A stretch of 32,434 nucleotides of DNA from an uncultured Acidimicrobiales bacterium. GTDB taxonomy: Bacteria > Actinomycetota > Acidimicrobiia > Acidimicrobiales > SHLQ01. The stretch lies in contig CALHXU010000044.1 of assembly GCA_938040365.1 (NCBI GenBank), positions 1-32,434 on the forward strand. Reading direction: 5' to 3'. Both the position numbers and the translations under genes were made by a program. Shown one piece after another: positions 1 to 8,718 of the stretch. The notes under the pieces were generated by a model, which saw only the letters and a list, made by a program, of their open reading frames with translations, had not been told where the DNA came from and did not search any database. Every line of letters starts with the position of its first letter. Within the stretch, counting starts at the first letter, position 1.

Positions 1-1
1 G

Positions 2-169
2 CGCCCGACTTCGAATCATATGCCCGTCGCCCGATGGGTCGAACCGGCAGAGTTCGACGAATGGAAGCGCATCGGCGAGGCCGAGCTCGGCCTAAGCCAC
101 GTCGAATCGAGCCCACTCACCCGCTCGAGCTACCACGCAAAGCAAGCCGAATCTGCAGCGAACACCTAG
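2..169 (+). CDS. lipA: Lipoyl synthase, C-terminal fragment (5' end outside window)
   Basis: Frame from base 2 reads RPTSNHMPVARWVEPAEFDEWKRIGEAELGLSHVESSPLTRSSYHAKQAESAANT*, matching the LipA C-terminal pattern (VARWV.P.EFD...G...HVES.PL.RSSYHA). Not in the ORF track because it is truncated. Confidence 0.85.
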   Translation, partial: RPTSNHMPVARWVEPAEFDEWKRIGEAELGLSHVESSPLTRSSYHAKQAESAANT

Positions 170-183
170 CAGCAACACCCCAT

Positions 184-218
184 CACTTCGCTATGGTGCC
201 TGGCACCCTAACGAAGTG
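184..218. terminator. Extragenic inverted repeat between convergent genes, possible bidirectional terminator
   Basis: CACTTCG(184-190)...CGAAGTG(212-218) with inner GGTGCC-T-GGCACC (195-207); lies between the lipA stop (169) and the stop of the minus-strand gene (222). Confidence 0.55.
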
Positions 219-221
219 GGC

Positions 222-497
222 TTAGGACGAGCGGCGTTGTCGAGCTCGTAGTTCTTGGATGGCGCCGATGATGAGCCCGACGATGAGAACGAAGATGGCT
301 GCGGTCCGGTCGAAGATGAGCCACGCAATACCCGCGCCGATCACCGCAGCAAATGCTGCACTGACAAAGGCTTCCCAAGGGTCGAGGTCGCGTTGGGGCC
401 CAAGCCCTAGCCATGCCTTTGCCGTATCTGCCCCGGTCGGTTTCGGGGCAGGCGCCGATTTCTTCTTCTTGTTCGACTTCTTTCGCTGCTTGCCCAT
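222..497 (-). CDS. Small Lys-rich, two-TM membrane protein, hypothetical
   Basis: 91 aa ORF with basic N-terminus (GKQRKKSNKKKK) and two hydrophobic segments; TAGTGT 6 nt upstream of the ATG. Confidence 0.6.
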   Translation of the reverse strand: MGKQRKKSNKKKKSAPAPKPTGADTAKAWLGLGPQRDLDPWEAFVSAAFAAVIGAGIAWLIFDRTAAIFVLIVGLIIGAIQELRARQRRSS

Positions 498-528
498 ACG
501 GTCACACTAGACCCGAGACGTCGACGTC

Positions 529-1383
529 TTAAATCCGCAGTGTCGCTCGGGCGACGAGATCCATGCTGAACGCCATGAGGATGGCGAGGTACAACATGCC
601 GGTCGCGGCCATCACGGCCGAGTATTCCTTGCCACGCATGATGACCATGGTGAGCGCGAGCAAGATGATCGTCGCAATCGACGAAGCAACCCAGAACCAC
701 CCGAGTTGACCCGCAAAGCCGTCGTCGATCGTGCCGTTGAGCACCGACCACATGCCCGTCGGGATGAGCAGCACCGCAAGTTCGAATGGCCAGAGGGCCG
801 TTGTCCACCGGATGAGTTCGTTCAGCGGTGCTCTCGGGAGGCCGGGCTGGACGAGGTACCAGTGCCCGAGGAGCATCGCGTCGGTCACGGCGCCGAGAAA
901 GTAGGCGCCGACGACCGTGCGAGGTACGGCGAGTAGCGCCGACCCCGATGCAGCAAAGCCTCCGGCGACGACGGCGACGAAACCAAACATCGGCGCGATG
1001 AGGTCAAGTACCGGTGGAAACTCCGGTGCGGTCTTATCGAAACGTTCCTCGGGTTTGTCGATGCCGGTCATCGCAGCCACTCGGGCTGATCGCCGTTCGA
1101 TCACCTCTCGCTGGCCCTTCACTCCCGCCGAGCGCCGGACGTAGCTCACCCAAAGGGCATATCCCGCGGCGATAATCATCGCCGCGTTTGCGATATCTCG
1201 AACTGGAGACCAACTGGTGTAGAACGCAATGACTAAGGCGATGATGCCAAAGATCATGAAGGTCAGGCGTTGCAGCCAGCCGTAACCAAGCCCGACGTCT
1301 CGGCGACGGGTCGTGATCCACAAGAAGAAGAGGCCACCGGCTGCCCATTGGATCATCACCGTGGCGGCGTCGAGCTCAATCAC
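529..1383 (-). CDS. Polytopic integral membrane protein, hypothetical
   Basis: 284 aa with many hydrophobic segments; GTG start preceded by TAGCCT at 6 nt. Confidence 0.65.
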   Translation of the reverse strand: MIELDAATVMIQWAAGGLFFLWITTRRRDVGLGYGWLQRLTFMIFGIIALVIAFYTSWSPVRDIANAAMIIAAGYALWVSYVRRSAGVKGQREVIERRSARVAAMTGIDKPEERFDKTAPEFPPVLDLIAPMFGFVAVVAGGFAASGSALLAVPRTVVGAYFLGAVTDAMLLGHWYLVQPGLPRAPLNELIRWTTALWPFELAVLLIPTGMWSVLNGTIDDGFAGQLGWFWVASSIATIILLALTMVIMRGKEYSAVMAATGMLYLAILMAFSMDLVARATLRI

Positions 1384-1496
1384 ACGTTGAGGCTAGCTGC
1401 GAGAGGAATGAACACGTGAAGTGAAATGCGGCCGAGCTTTCCGAATGTTCCTCGCCCCCTAAGCTGGGCGGGTGGTTGTCACATGGCTGGTGCCCG

Positions 1497-2204
1497 GTGA
1501 GTGAGTCGGATCAGATCGAATTCACTGACGAGGAGTACAAAGACTTTTTCGAAACGAACCGGGTCGAGCCGCTCGCTCCGCGAAGTCGGCGCCTGCCGCG
1601 GTGGGCCCGGTTGCTCGGCCTCTTCGTCGCGGCAGCGATGGTTTCTGGCGGAGCGTTCTCGTTGTTCGAGGGGGTCCTGACCAACCCCGAGATTCGAGAC
1701 GCTGCCGCGATCGAGGCCGCCGCATGGGACCGCGCCAACGAATCTCCCTTTGGCTTCCTCGTCAGCGATATTCGTGTGGTCCCGATCGAAAATGGCACCG
1801 TTGCTGCGTTCGTGACGAACAACCCGCCCGACGGCATCATCCAGATCGATTTTCGACCGTGGTCCGCCGATCGCCTCGACGAACTCATGGATCACGAGAT
1901 TGGGCACCTGATCGATTTCGCGCTTTGGGAACCGCGCGACCCGGAGCGCACGAACGGGCTCGGCACCGAAGCGTGGGCTGAATGCTCCGCGGTCGACGCC
2001 GGCACGAGGCGGATCGACGGCTTTGACCCGGGCGGTGAGTACCACTGCTTCGATGCAGAACTCGAGCTCTACGAAGCGGCCCTCGGCGAAGTGAGCGAGA
2101 TCTGTCAGCGGTGGGGTAGTGGCGAGTGTCGAACCAAAGAAGAGCTCGGAATTGGCCCAGACGGTCTTGGACCAGAGGGCATCCCCTCGTTGGACGACCA
2201 GTGA
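1497..2204 (+). CDS. Membrane-anchored putative zinc metalloprotease (HExxH)
   Basis: TM segment LLGLFVAAAMVSGGAFSLF followed by HEIGHLIDF...EAWAEC, a zincin-like arrangement. Start could be GTG 1497 or TTG 1476. Confidence 0.6.
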   Translation: MSESDQIEFTDEEYKDFFETNRVEPLAPRSRRLPRWARLLGLFVAAAMVSGGAFSLFEGVLTNPEIRDAAAIEAAAWDRANESPFGFLVSDIRVVPIENGTVAAFVTNNPPDGIIQIDFRPWSADRLDELMDHEIGHLIDFALWEPRDPERTNGLGTEAWAECSAVDAGTRRIDGFDPGGEYHCFDAELELYEAALGEVSEICQRWGSGECRTKEELGIGPDGLGPEGIPSLDDQ

Positions 2205-3202
2205 CGAGCGAGCGTCGGGCGCTCGGCCAGGCGAGCTTGGCCTATACGTGGTGGGGTGCATCGGCGATCTTTTGGAACGAGCTCGGCAGCGTTGCACCAA
2301 TCGACCAGCTCGCGTGGCGGGTCCTTACTGCGTGTCTGTACTTGACGGTCGGTGGAGTCTTCTTTGCGAAACGCCTTCAGGCGGCGGGAATCGAGGCTTC
2401 GCTCTTTACGAGCAGCACAGTTCGGGCGTACCTGACCACCCGCCACATCGCCTACGGCGTGAGTGCATCGTTGATGATCGCGGCGAACTGGGCGCTGTTC
2501 CTGTGGGCGGTCAGCAACGATCAGGCGGTCGAGGCGGCGCTTGGCTACTTCCTGATGCCGATCCTCACGGTCGCGCTCGGCGTTGGTCTCTTAGGAGAGC
2601 GACTCCGGGTATTGCAGGTGGGTGCGCTTGTTTTGTGCGTGATCGGGATTGGCTGGACCATCGTGGTCGTCGGCCGGTTACCGCTTATCGCCCTCTCGGT
2701 CGCTGCGACCTTTGCGCTTTATGGCCTCCTCCGAAAGCAGGGGCCTTGGGACGCCATTTCTGGACTCACCTTCGAGACGGGCATTCTCGTGCCGCTGTTC
2801 CTCGTGATTCTGGTCGTGCGGGGGGTGTCGGGCGAAGCTATCTTCGGTGACGGTTCGACAGTCACGCCGGTACTCATCGTGCTGACCGGAGTGGTGACGA
2901 TGGTGCCGTTGATCGCCTTTGCCTCGGCTTCGAAACGGGTGTCGCTCTCGATCCTTGGGTTGCTGCAGTACATAAACCCAACCTTGCAGTTCTTCGTCGG
3001 GTGGCAGGTGCTTGGCGAGGTCGTGCAGGCAGATCGTCTTATCGGGTTTGGCTGGATCTGGGCGGCGTTGGTGCTCATCGTGGTCGATGAAGTGCTCTCA
3101 CAGCGCCCAGTCGATGGCGGAGTGGCCCGCAGCGACGAGCGCCTCGTTCACCGCGGAGAACGGCTTACTTCCAAAGAACCCTCGGTGCGCCGAGAGCGGT
3201 GA
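2201..3202 (+). CDS. rarD: RarD/EamA-type DMT-superfamily transporter
   Basis: GTG 2201 overlaps the upstream TGA (GTGA). YTWWGASAIFWNELGSVAPIDQLAWRVL and multiple TM helices typical of RarD. Confidence 0.8.
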   Translation: MTSERRALGQASLAYTWWGASAIFWNELGSVAPIDQLAWRVLTACLYLTVGGVFFAKRLQAAGIEASLFTSSTVRAYLTTRHIAYGVSASLMIAANWALFLWAVSNDQAVEAALGYFLMPILTVALGVGLLGERLRVLQVGALVLCVIGIGWTIVVVGRLPLIALSVAATFALYGLLRKQGPWDAISGLTFETGILVPLFLVILVVRGVSGEAIFGDGSTVTPVLIVLTGVVTMVPLIAFASASKRVSLSILGLLQYINPTLQFFVGWQVLGEVVQADRLIGFGWIWAALVLIVVDEVLSQRPVDGGVARSDERLVHRGERLTSKEPSVRRER

Positions 3203-3760
3203 AGGGTGGGGTGATTCGACGATTACATGTCGGTCGAGGTCGATGAGCGTCCTCTTCTTTTTCGCCGTCGAACCCCAAAGGACAAACACGACCGGATCGA
3301 CCTTATTGTTGACCGCTTCGATCACCCGGTCGGTGAAGGTCTCCCAGCCTCGCTTTTGATGTGATGCGGGCGACTTCTTGCGCACCGTCAAGGTTGCGTT
3401 CAAGAGCAGAACGCCCTGGCGAGCCCACGGTTCGAGTTGGCCATGGTCGGGGCGGGCTAGGCCGAGGTCGCTCTCCATCTCCTTGTAGATGTTGGCGAGG
3501 CTTGGCGGGATTTTCTCCCCGGCACCGACAGAGAAGGCAAGGCCGTTGGCCTGACCTGGCCCGTGGTACGGGTCTTGTCCAAGGATCAGAACCTTTGTGG
3601 CTTCGTAAGGCGTGAGGTGGAGCGCACGGAAGACCTCGTCGTGAGGTGGATATACCGAGTGCGCCTTTCGCTCATTTGCCACAAAGCGCTGCAGTTCAGT
3701 CCAGTACTGCTGGTCGAACTCGTCTCGCAGGATTGGGTTCCAGTCGGTGCGATCTGCCAT
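3098..3760 (-). CDS. ung: Uracil-DNA glycosylase, family 1
   Basis: GQDPYHGPGQANGLAFSV, LLLNATLTV, HPSPLSAHRGFFG motifs. Confidence 0.95.
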   Translation of the reverse strand: MADRTDWNPILRDEFDQQYWTELQRFVANERKAHSVYPPHDEVFRALHLTPYEATKVLILGQDPYHGPGQANGLAFSVGAGEKIPPSLANIYKEMESDLGLARPDHGQLEPWARQGVLLLNATLTVRKKSPASHQKRGWETFTDRVIEAVNNKVDPVVFVLWGSTAKKKRTLIDLDRHVIVESPHPSPLSAHRGFFGSKPFSAVNEALVAAGHSAIDWAL

Positions 3761-3823
3761 CTGTTGGAACGTAGGGCAGGGGAAAGGCGAAAGCGAGCTG
3801 GCGATCAGCGATAGTCTTTCGCC

Positions 3824-5266
3824 ATGGCCTTGACGATCACCACCGCCCGTTCCGCCCCCACTGCAGCCGAGCTCATCGGCGTTGGAGTCTTTAGCGATCT
3901 CGACAGACCAGACTCACTGCCAAACGCATTGCTCGACGCTCGGGGGTTCGATGCGAAGTTGGGCAAGGCAATGACCGTTGAAGCAGACGGCGGGCTCGTC
4001 GTCGTCATCGGCCTCGGGAAGTCCGATGAGTTCACCGAACAATCGCTTCGGCGTGCCGGTGCTGCACTGGCCAAGACCGCACGGCGACAAAAGGTCATCG
4101 CTACGACGTTGCTCACCGACGCGGCCAGCGTGGTCAATGGAATGAATCCTGGCCTTGGCGCCCAGTGTCTCGCCGAAGGTCTCGAGCTTGGCCGGTACGT
4201 GCACGGCACGTACAAGTCGAAGGCGCCACGGCAGGACTTGAAGAAGGTCACGATCGTTGGGTCGACCGCCAAGGCGGTCAAAGACGGGGTTGGCCTTGGT
4301 CAGGCGATCGCTGCTGGTCAGGTGCTGGCTCGCGATTTTGTGAACGAGCCGGGTGGCTCGCTCACACCGGCTGAGTTTGCAAAGCAGGCCGCTGCGATGG
4401 CGAAAAAGTCGGGCCTTTCTTGCAAAGTGATGGACCTCGCTGCAATCAAGAAGGCAAAGCTCGGTGGTCTGCTCGGAGTAAATCGGGGTTCGGACAACCA
4501 TCCGCGTTTCGTCGAGCTGACCTATTCGCCGCCGAAGCCAAAGGCGACCATCGCATTCGTTGGGAAGGGCATCACCTTCGACGCGGGTGGTCTCTCCATA
4601 AAGCCAGGCAACGGCATGATGACGATGAAGATGGACATGGGTGGCGCCGCGGCGGTAATCGGCGCGATGTCTTGTCTGTCCGCTGCGAAGGTTCCCGTCC
4701 GTGTTCGGGCGTATGTGCCAATGACCGACAACATGCTCGGCGGCGATGCGACCCGTCCTGGCGACGTGCTCAAAATCCGCAACGGCAAGACCATCGAGGT
4801 GCTCAATACCGATGCAGAGGGTCGTTTGATCTTGGCGGACGCGCTCAGCCTTGCGAGCGAAGCAAAGCCCGATGCGATCGTCGACCTCGCGACCCTCACC
4901 GGTGCAGCTGTCGGCGCGTTGGGCCCAAAGATCGCTGCGCTTATGTCAAATGACGAGGAGTTCGCAGAGAAGGTCGAAGGCGCTGCAAGCGACGCTGGCG
5001 AACGGGTCTGGCGTCTGCCGTTGCCTGCGGACTACAAGTCGCAGATGGACTCGCCGATCGCCGACATGAAGAACATCGGCAAGCCAATGGGTGGCGGGGC
5101 GCTCACCGCAGGTCTCATCCTCCAAGAGTTCGTGGGTGAGGGAATCCCGTGGGTGCACCTCGATATTGCGGGTCCAGCGTGGACCGATGGTGAAGATGTC
5201 GAGTCTCGCAAGGGTGGAACTGGGTTCGGTGTTCGCACCCTCGTCGAGCTCGCCCGCAGCTGGTAG
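3824..5266 (+). CDS. pepA: Leucyl aminopeptidase (M17)
   Basis: VGKGITFDAGGLSIKP and NTDAEGRLILADAL signatures. Confidence 0.95.
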   Translation: MALTITTARSAPTAAELIGVGVFSDLDRPDSLPNALLDARGFDAKLGKAMTVEADGGLVVVIGLGKSDEFTEQSLRRAGAALAKTARRQKVIATTLLTDAASVVNGMNPGLGAQCLAEGLELGRYVHGTYKSKAPRQDLKKVTIVGSTAKAVKDGVGLGQAIAAGQVLARDFVNEPGGSLTPAEFAKQAAAMAKKSGLSCKVMDLAAIKKAKLGGLLGVNRGSDNHPRFVELTYSPPKPKATIAFVGKGITFDAGGLSIKPGNGMMTMKMDMGGAAAVIGAMSCLSAAKVPVRVRAYVPMTDNMLGGDATRPGDVLKIRNGKTIEVLNTDAEGRLILADALSLASEAKPDAIVDLATLTGAAVGALGPKIAALMSNDEEFAEKVEGAASDAGERVWRLPLPADYKSQMDSPIADMKNIGKPMGGGALTAGLILQEFVGEGIPWVHLDIAGPAWTDGEDVESRKGGTGFGVRTLVELARSW

Positions 5267-5296
5267 CGCTTCACTCGTTCTGAGTCTGCGGCCGGG

Positions 5297-5947
5297 TCAC
5301 CCTAATTGGCGGTGCTCATCCCAAATTGAACTGTCGCGTGCCCGGGCCCGCCACGCCGTGTCGACCGCTTCTTTCGCGAGGTTCGCTCCGAGGCCCCAGC
5401 TAATGAGCTGTTGTTCGACAACGTCGGGGGAGTCGCCGATGGAAAAGAGCGTCAGGGCCAACTTGTGGGATCGGGCGAGGCTCTCGGCGTTATTCGCTGG
5501 GAGTGTTCTGAGCGTGTCGGCGTGCAGTTGTTGCAACCGTGCCGGCAGGCGACCGACCTGGCCCCGATGGAGGGGCGGCAGGAATCGGCGAAAGGCAATC
5601 GTGGTGTCATCGATTGTGCGACCGAGTCGAAAGCTGACCGCGCGGTTGAGCGCTCGGTGAAAGGGATTGTTCCGGCCGCCGTTGCCGGTAATGCCAAGGC
5701 AGTGGGACGTCTCGATCAGGTCGAGCTCAAAGCCGTCAGGTTCGTAGTCGAAACGATCGGCGATCTTTCGCAGAAGCCACATCGTCGATGGGCCGAGCAC
5801 GGGAAGCCAGAACTCTTCGGCATATTGGCTTCGTGGATCGAAGTTGTCGTGGTCATGGGTGGGGTCGTTTATCGGCAGGATCTGAGCGATCTGTACACCG
5901 CGAAGGTCGGGTGCTTGGGGGTATCGAGAGCTTTCTTTAGTAGTCAT
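5297..5947 (-). CDS. Conserved hypothetical actinobacterial protein, possibly winged-helix-like
   Basis: 216 aa with AGGAG upstream of the ATG; pattern PVLGPSTMWLLRKI...FRRFLPPLHRGQVGRLP resembles a commonly seen actinobacterial hypothetical family (from memory). Confidence 0.55.
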   Translation of the reverse strand: MTTKESSRYPQAPDLRGVQIAQILPINDPTHDHDNFDPRSQYAEEFWLPVLGPSTMWLLRKIADRFDYEPDGFELDLIETSHCLGITGNGGRNNPFHRALNRAVSFRLGRTIDDTTIAFRRFLPPLHRGQVGRLPARLQQLHADTLRTLPANNAESLARSHKLALTLFSIGDSPDVVEQQLISWGLGANLAKEAVDTAWRARARDSSIWDEHRQLG

Positions 5948-6127
5948 AGTCTTCTCCTGTAATGGGTCTGAGATCGAATTACGGGGGAAGAAATTACGAA
6001 ATTAAGTTTGACAACTCGCCCGGCCTCAGTCAAATCGTAAAATAAAATGTCGTAAATGGCGGATGGTGGGTTTTTCGCTCGCGTGTGCGGACAGGCGGGA
6101 GAGGTCCCGCTGCTAGTGTTCGACCCA

Positions 6128-7486
6128 ATGGCACGCGTGCTCATCGTTACTCCAGAACCAATTGCTCGGCGCCTCGCAGGTCCAGCGATTCGCGCGTGCC
6201 ACATTGCCCGAGTGCTCGCCGAGCATCACGAGGTCACGTTGGTCTCGAGCGCACTGCCTCCGAACGAGCAATCGCTCAGTCCAATCGATGGACGACGTGT
6301 CCATGGGCCAGCTGCGATCCACACCCGCTACGACGCCGCAATCGTCATGGGCAACGTTCTCATTGCCTTTCCCGAACTCGCCGAATCGGATATGCCGCTC
6401 GTCATCGACTGGTTCGACCCGTTCCACACCGAGGCGTTGCACCGCCTGTCGGGCGACGCCATTGGCCGTATCGACCTCATCGAAGGGGCTCGAGTGACGC
6501 TGGCAGAACAAGCGCGACGCGGTGACTTCTTCCTTTGCAGCAACGAGCAGCAGCGCGAACACTGGCTGGGGTGGCTCGCAGCCGCAGGCCGGCTCAACCA
6601 CCTCGCGCACGACGCCGACCCATTGTTCGCAAACCTCATCACCATTGCGCCCTTTGGCCTCGGTCGGGAAGCTCCACGCCTCGGTTCGCCGATCCGTCGA
6701 TCGTTCGACACGATCAGCCGTTTCGATCCAATCGTGCTGTGGGCGGGGGGCATGCATGACTGGCTCGACCCGCTGAGCGTGATCGAAGCAGTTCCGGTCA
6801 TGCTCGACAAGAACCCTGACACGCGACTTGTCTTTCTTGCAGGACCTCACCCGAACACGTCGATCGAAACCATGGGGGTTCGTGGAGAAGCCATAACTCT
6901 GGCTCGGAAGATGCGCCTGTTTGGGAAACACGTCATGTTCGTCAACCAATGGGTGGACTACGGCGAGCGCCTCACATGGATGCAAGAAGCGACCATCGGC
7001 ATCGTGGCCGACGGTGCACACCTCGAGAGTAGGTACTCGCACCGAACGCGGCTCCTCGATCACCTCGGCGCGGGCCTTCCGACCGTCTCGACCGCTGGCG
7101 ATCCGCTCAGCGCGCAGCTCGAAGCAGCGGGCGCCGCAATTACCTGTGACCGGACGATCGAAGGAATTGGCAATGCGGTCGGCTCGATCATCAACGACGA
7201 TGAGCGCCTCGGCGAGATGTCTCGGGCAGCCCAGACGCTCGGCGCCCGACTGTCATGGGAGCAGACGTTGGCGCCCCTCGTGCGGTGGCTCGAGGCACCA
7301 CAGGTCGCCATCGATCGGCGCCCCGGCGCCAACACCGGCCGTACCGACGGTTCGGCGAAGGATCGCTTGACCGGGCGCATAAAAATGCACCTCGACGACG
7401 GCGGAGTCACCCAAGTTGCAAAGCGGGGACTGCGGAGTAGCGCGACAAGGGCCGGAGCAGCGCGCCGCCGGAAGCTCGGGCGATGA
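6128..7486 (+). CDS. Glycosyltransferase (GT4-like)
   Basis: MARVLIVTPEPIARRLAGPAIRACHIARVLAEHHEVTLVSS start; GT-B C-terminal domain. Start chosen at 6128 (TAGTGT-8 nt-ATG) rather than 6056. Confidence 0.75.
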   Translation: MARVLIVTPEPIARRLAGPAIRACHIARVLAEHHEVTLVSSALPPNEQSLSPIDGRRVHGPAAIHTRYDAAIVMGNVLIAFPELAESDMPLVIDWFDPFHTEALHRLSGDAIGRIDLIEGARVTLAEQARRGDFFLCSNEQQREHWLGWLAAAGRLNHLAHDADPLFANLITIAPFGLGREAPRLGSPIRRSFDTISRFDPIVLWAGGMHDWLDPLSVIEAVPVMLDKNPDTRLVFLAGPHPNTSIETMGVRGEAITLARKMRLFGKHVMFVNQWVDYGERLTWMQEATIGIVADGAHLESRYSHRTRLLDHLGAGLPTVSTAGDPLSAQLEAAGAAITCDRTIEGIGNAVGSIINDDERLGEMSRAAQTLGARLSWEQTLAPLVRWLEAPQVAIDRRPGANTGRTDGSAKDRLTGRIKMHLDDGGVTQVAKRGLRSSATRAGAARRRKLGR

Positions 7487-8718
7487 TTCGAGCCGATGCA
7501 CGCCTTCGGGTAATTCTGGTCAACTACAACGGAGGTGAGCTACTCGAACGAGCGGTTCGGTCAGCACTCGATTCGCAATGGCCGGGCGAGATCGATGTGG
7601 TCGTTATCGACAACAACTCAGAAGACGGCAGCGCCGAGAACGTGGAAATGATCGCTGGGGTCACGGTGATCTGGCGAGATGCAAACGAGGGCTTTGGCGC
7701 CAACAACCACGGATTTGCCGACATTATCGGCGACGAGCTCGAGGCAGATCTCGAACCTGCTGGTGTTGTTGCCCTCCTCAACCCCGACGCGATGGTCAAG
7801 CCCGATACCTTACGTTTGCTTGCCGCTCGACTTGACGAGGACAACTTGGTCGGAGCGGCGTCACCGCTTATCTTGTTCGACCGGCCCTTTGTCGAACTCG
7901 ACATTGTCGGCACCGATATTGCGATCGATTCGGTGATGCACGGGTTCGACGAGGTCAGCTCACAATGTCATGGTGTCGGCGGCGCTGAGCGCTTGCCCGG
8001 GGAGTCTGCGCCGCTCTGGATTTGTCCGAACGGCTCAACACTGCGCGTTCCGATCGACGAGCTTGGACAGCTGGTCGTTGGTATCAAGAGCGGTAGGGGG
8101 ACCGTTGCTGGCCAACGAGTAAACGGCGAAGGTGAGCTCGCCGTTTCGGTTTTAGGCTCACCCACGATCGAGGTCGTACAGAACGCAGGCATTTCGATCG
8201 GGTCGCGAGGTCAGGGTGTGAGTCGCGGTGCGGGCAAAGTGCGGGGCGAGAAGCTCGGTCCGCCAGCCGATCTTTGGTGCGGTGCCGCCGTTGCTTTCCA
8301 CCCCGATTACCTTGCGGCTATCGGGGGATTCGACCCGGAATATTTTCTTTACTACGAGGACGTTGACCTCGGTCTGCGGGGGAAAGCGGCTGGTTGGACG
8401 ACGGTCCATGTCCCCGAGGCGATCGTTACCCATCGACACTCGGAGCGGACGATCCAAGGCACCGAACTCGTCGAAGTTCTCCAGCATCGAAACCGGCTCC
8501 TCACGCTCGTGAGACACGGTAGCCCAGCCGAGATAGCGAATGGTTTTGGACTCGCCGTGCTGACGCCGTTGTCGATCGCGGCGTCTGCGATACGAAACCC
8601 CAGCCAGCGAGACGAACGGCTGCGGCTTGCGAAGTGGCGAGCCAAGTCGCTGAAAGAAGCGGTCCAAGGGGTTGGTCATGCAGCGGGGGTTCGAAAACGT
8701 GAGGGAGAACACCGGTGA
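7483..8718 (+). CDS. Glycosyltransferase family 2 with internal insertion
   Basis: RVILVNYNGGELLERAVRSAL...VVIDNNSEDGS; LLNPDA; GGFDPEYFLYYEDVDLGLR. ATGA overlap with the upstream gene. Confidence 0.85.
   Translation: MIRADARLRVILVNYNGGELLERAVRSALDSQWPGEIDVVVIDNNSEDGSAENVEMIAGVTVIWRDANEGFGANNHGFADIIGDELEADLEPAGVVALLNPDAMVKPDTLRLLAARLDEDNLVGAASPLILFDRPFVELDIVGTDIAIDSVMHGFDEVSSQCHGVGGAERLPGESAPLWICPNGSTLRVPIDELGQLVVGIKSGRGTVAGQRVNGEGELAVSVLGSPTIEVVQNAGISIGSRGQGVSRGAGKVRGEKLGPPADLWCGAAVAFHPDYLAAIGGFDPEYFLYYEDVDLGLRGKAAGWTTVHVPEAIVTHRHSERTIQGTELVEVLQHRNRLLTLVRHGSPAEIANGFGLAVLTPLSIAASAIRNPSQRDERLRLAKWRAKSLKEAVQGVGHAAGVRKREGEHR

Noticed and set aside
1479-2300. 273-aa antisense ORF opposite the HExxH protein gene
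   Set aside because: Typical high-GC shadow ORF with no domain signature; the plus-strand frame has a TM segment and metalloprotease motif.
6056-6127. Upstream start of the glycosyltransferase at 6056
   Set aside because: The first 24 residues do not resemble a GT-B N-terminus; ATG 6128 begins MARVLIVTPEP and has a well-placed TAGTGT.
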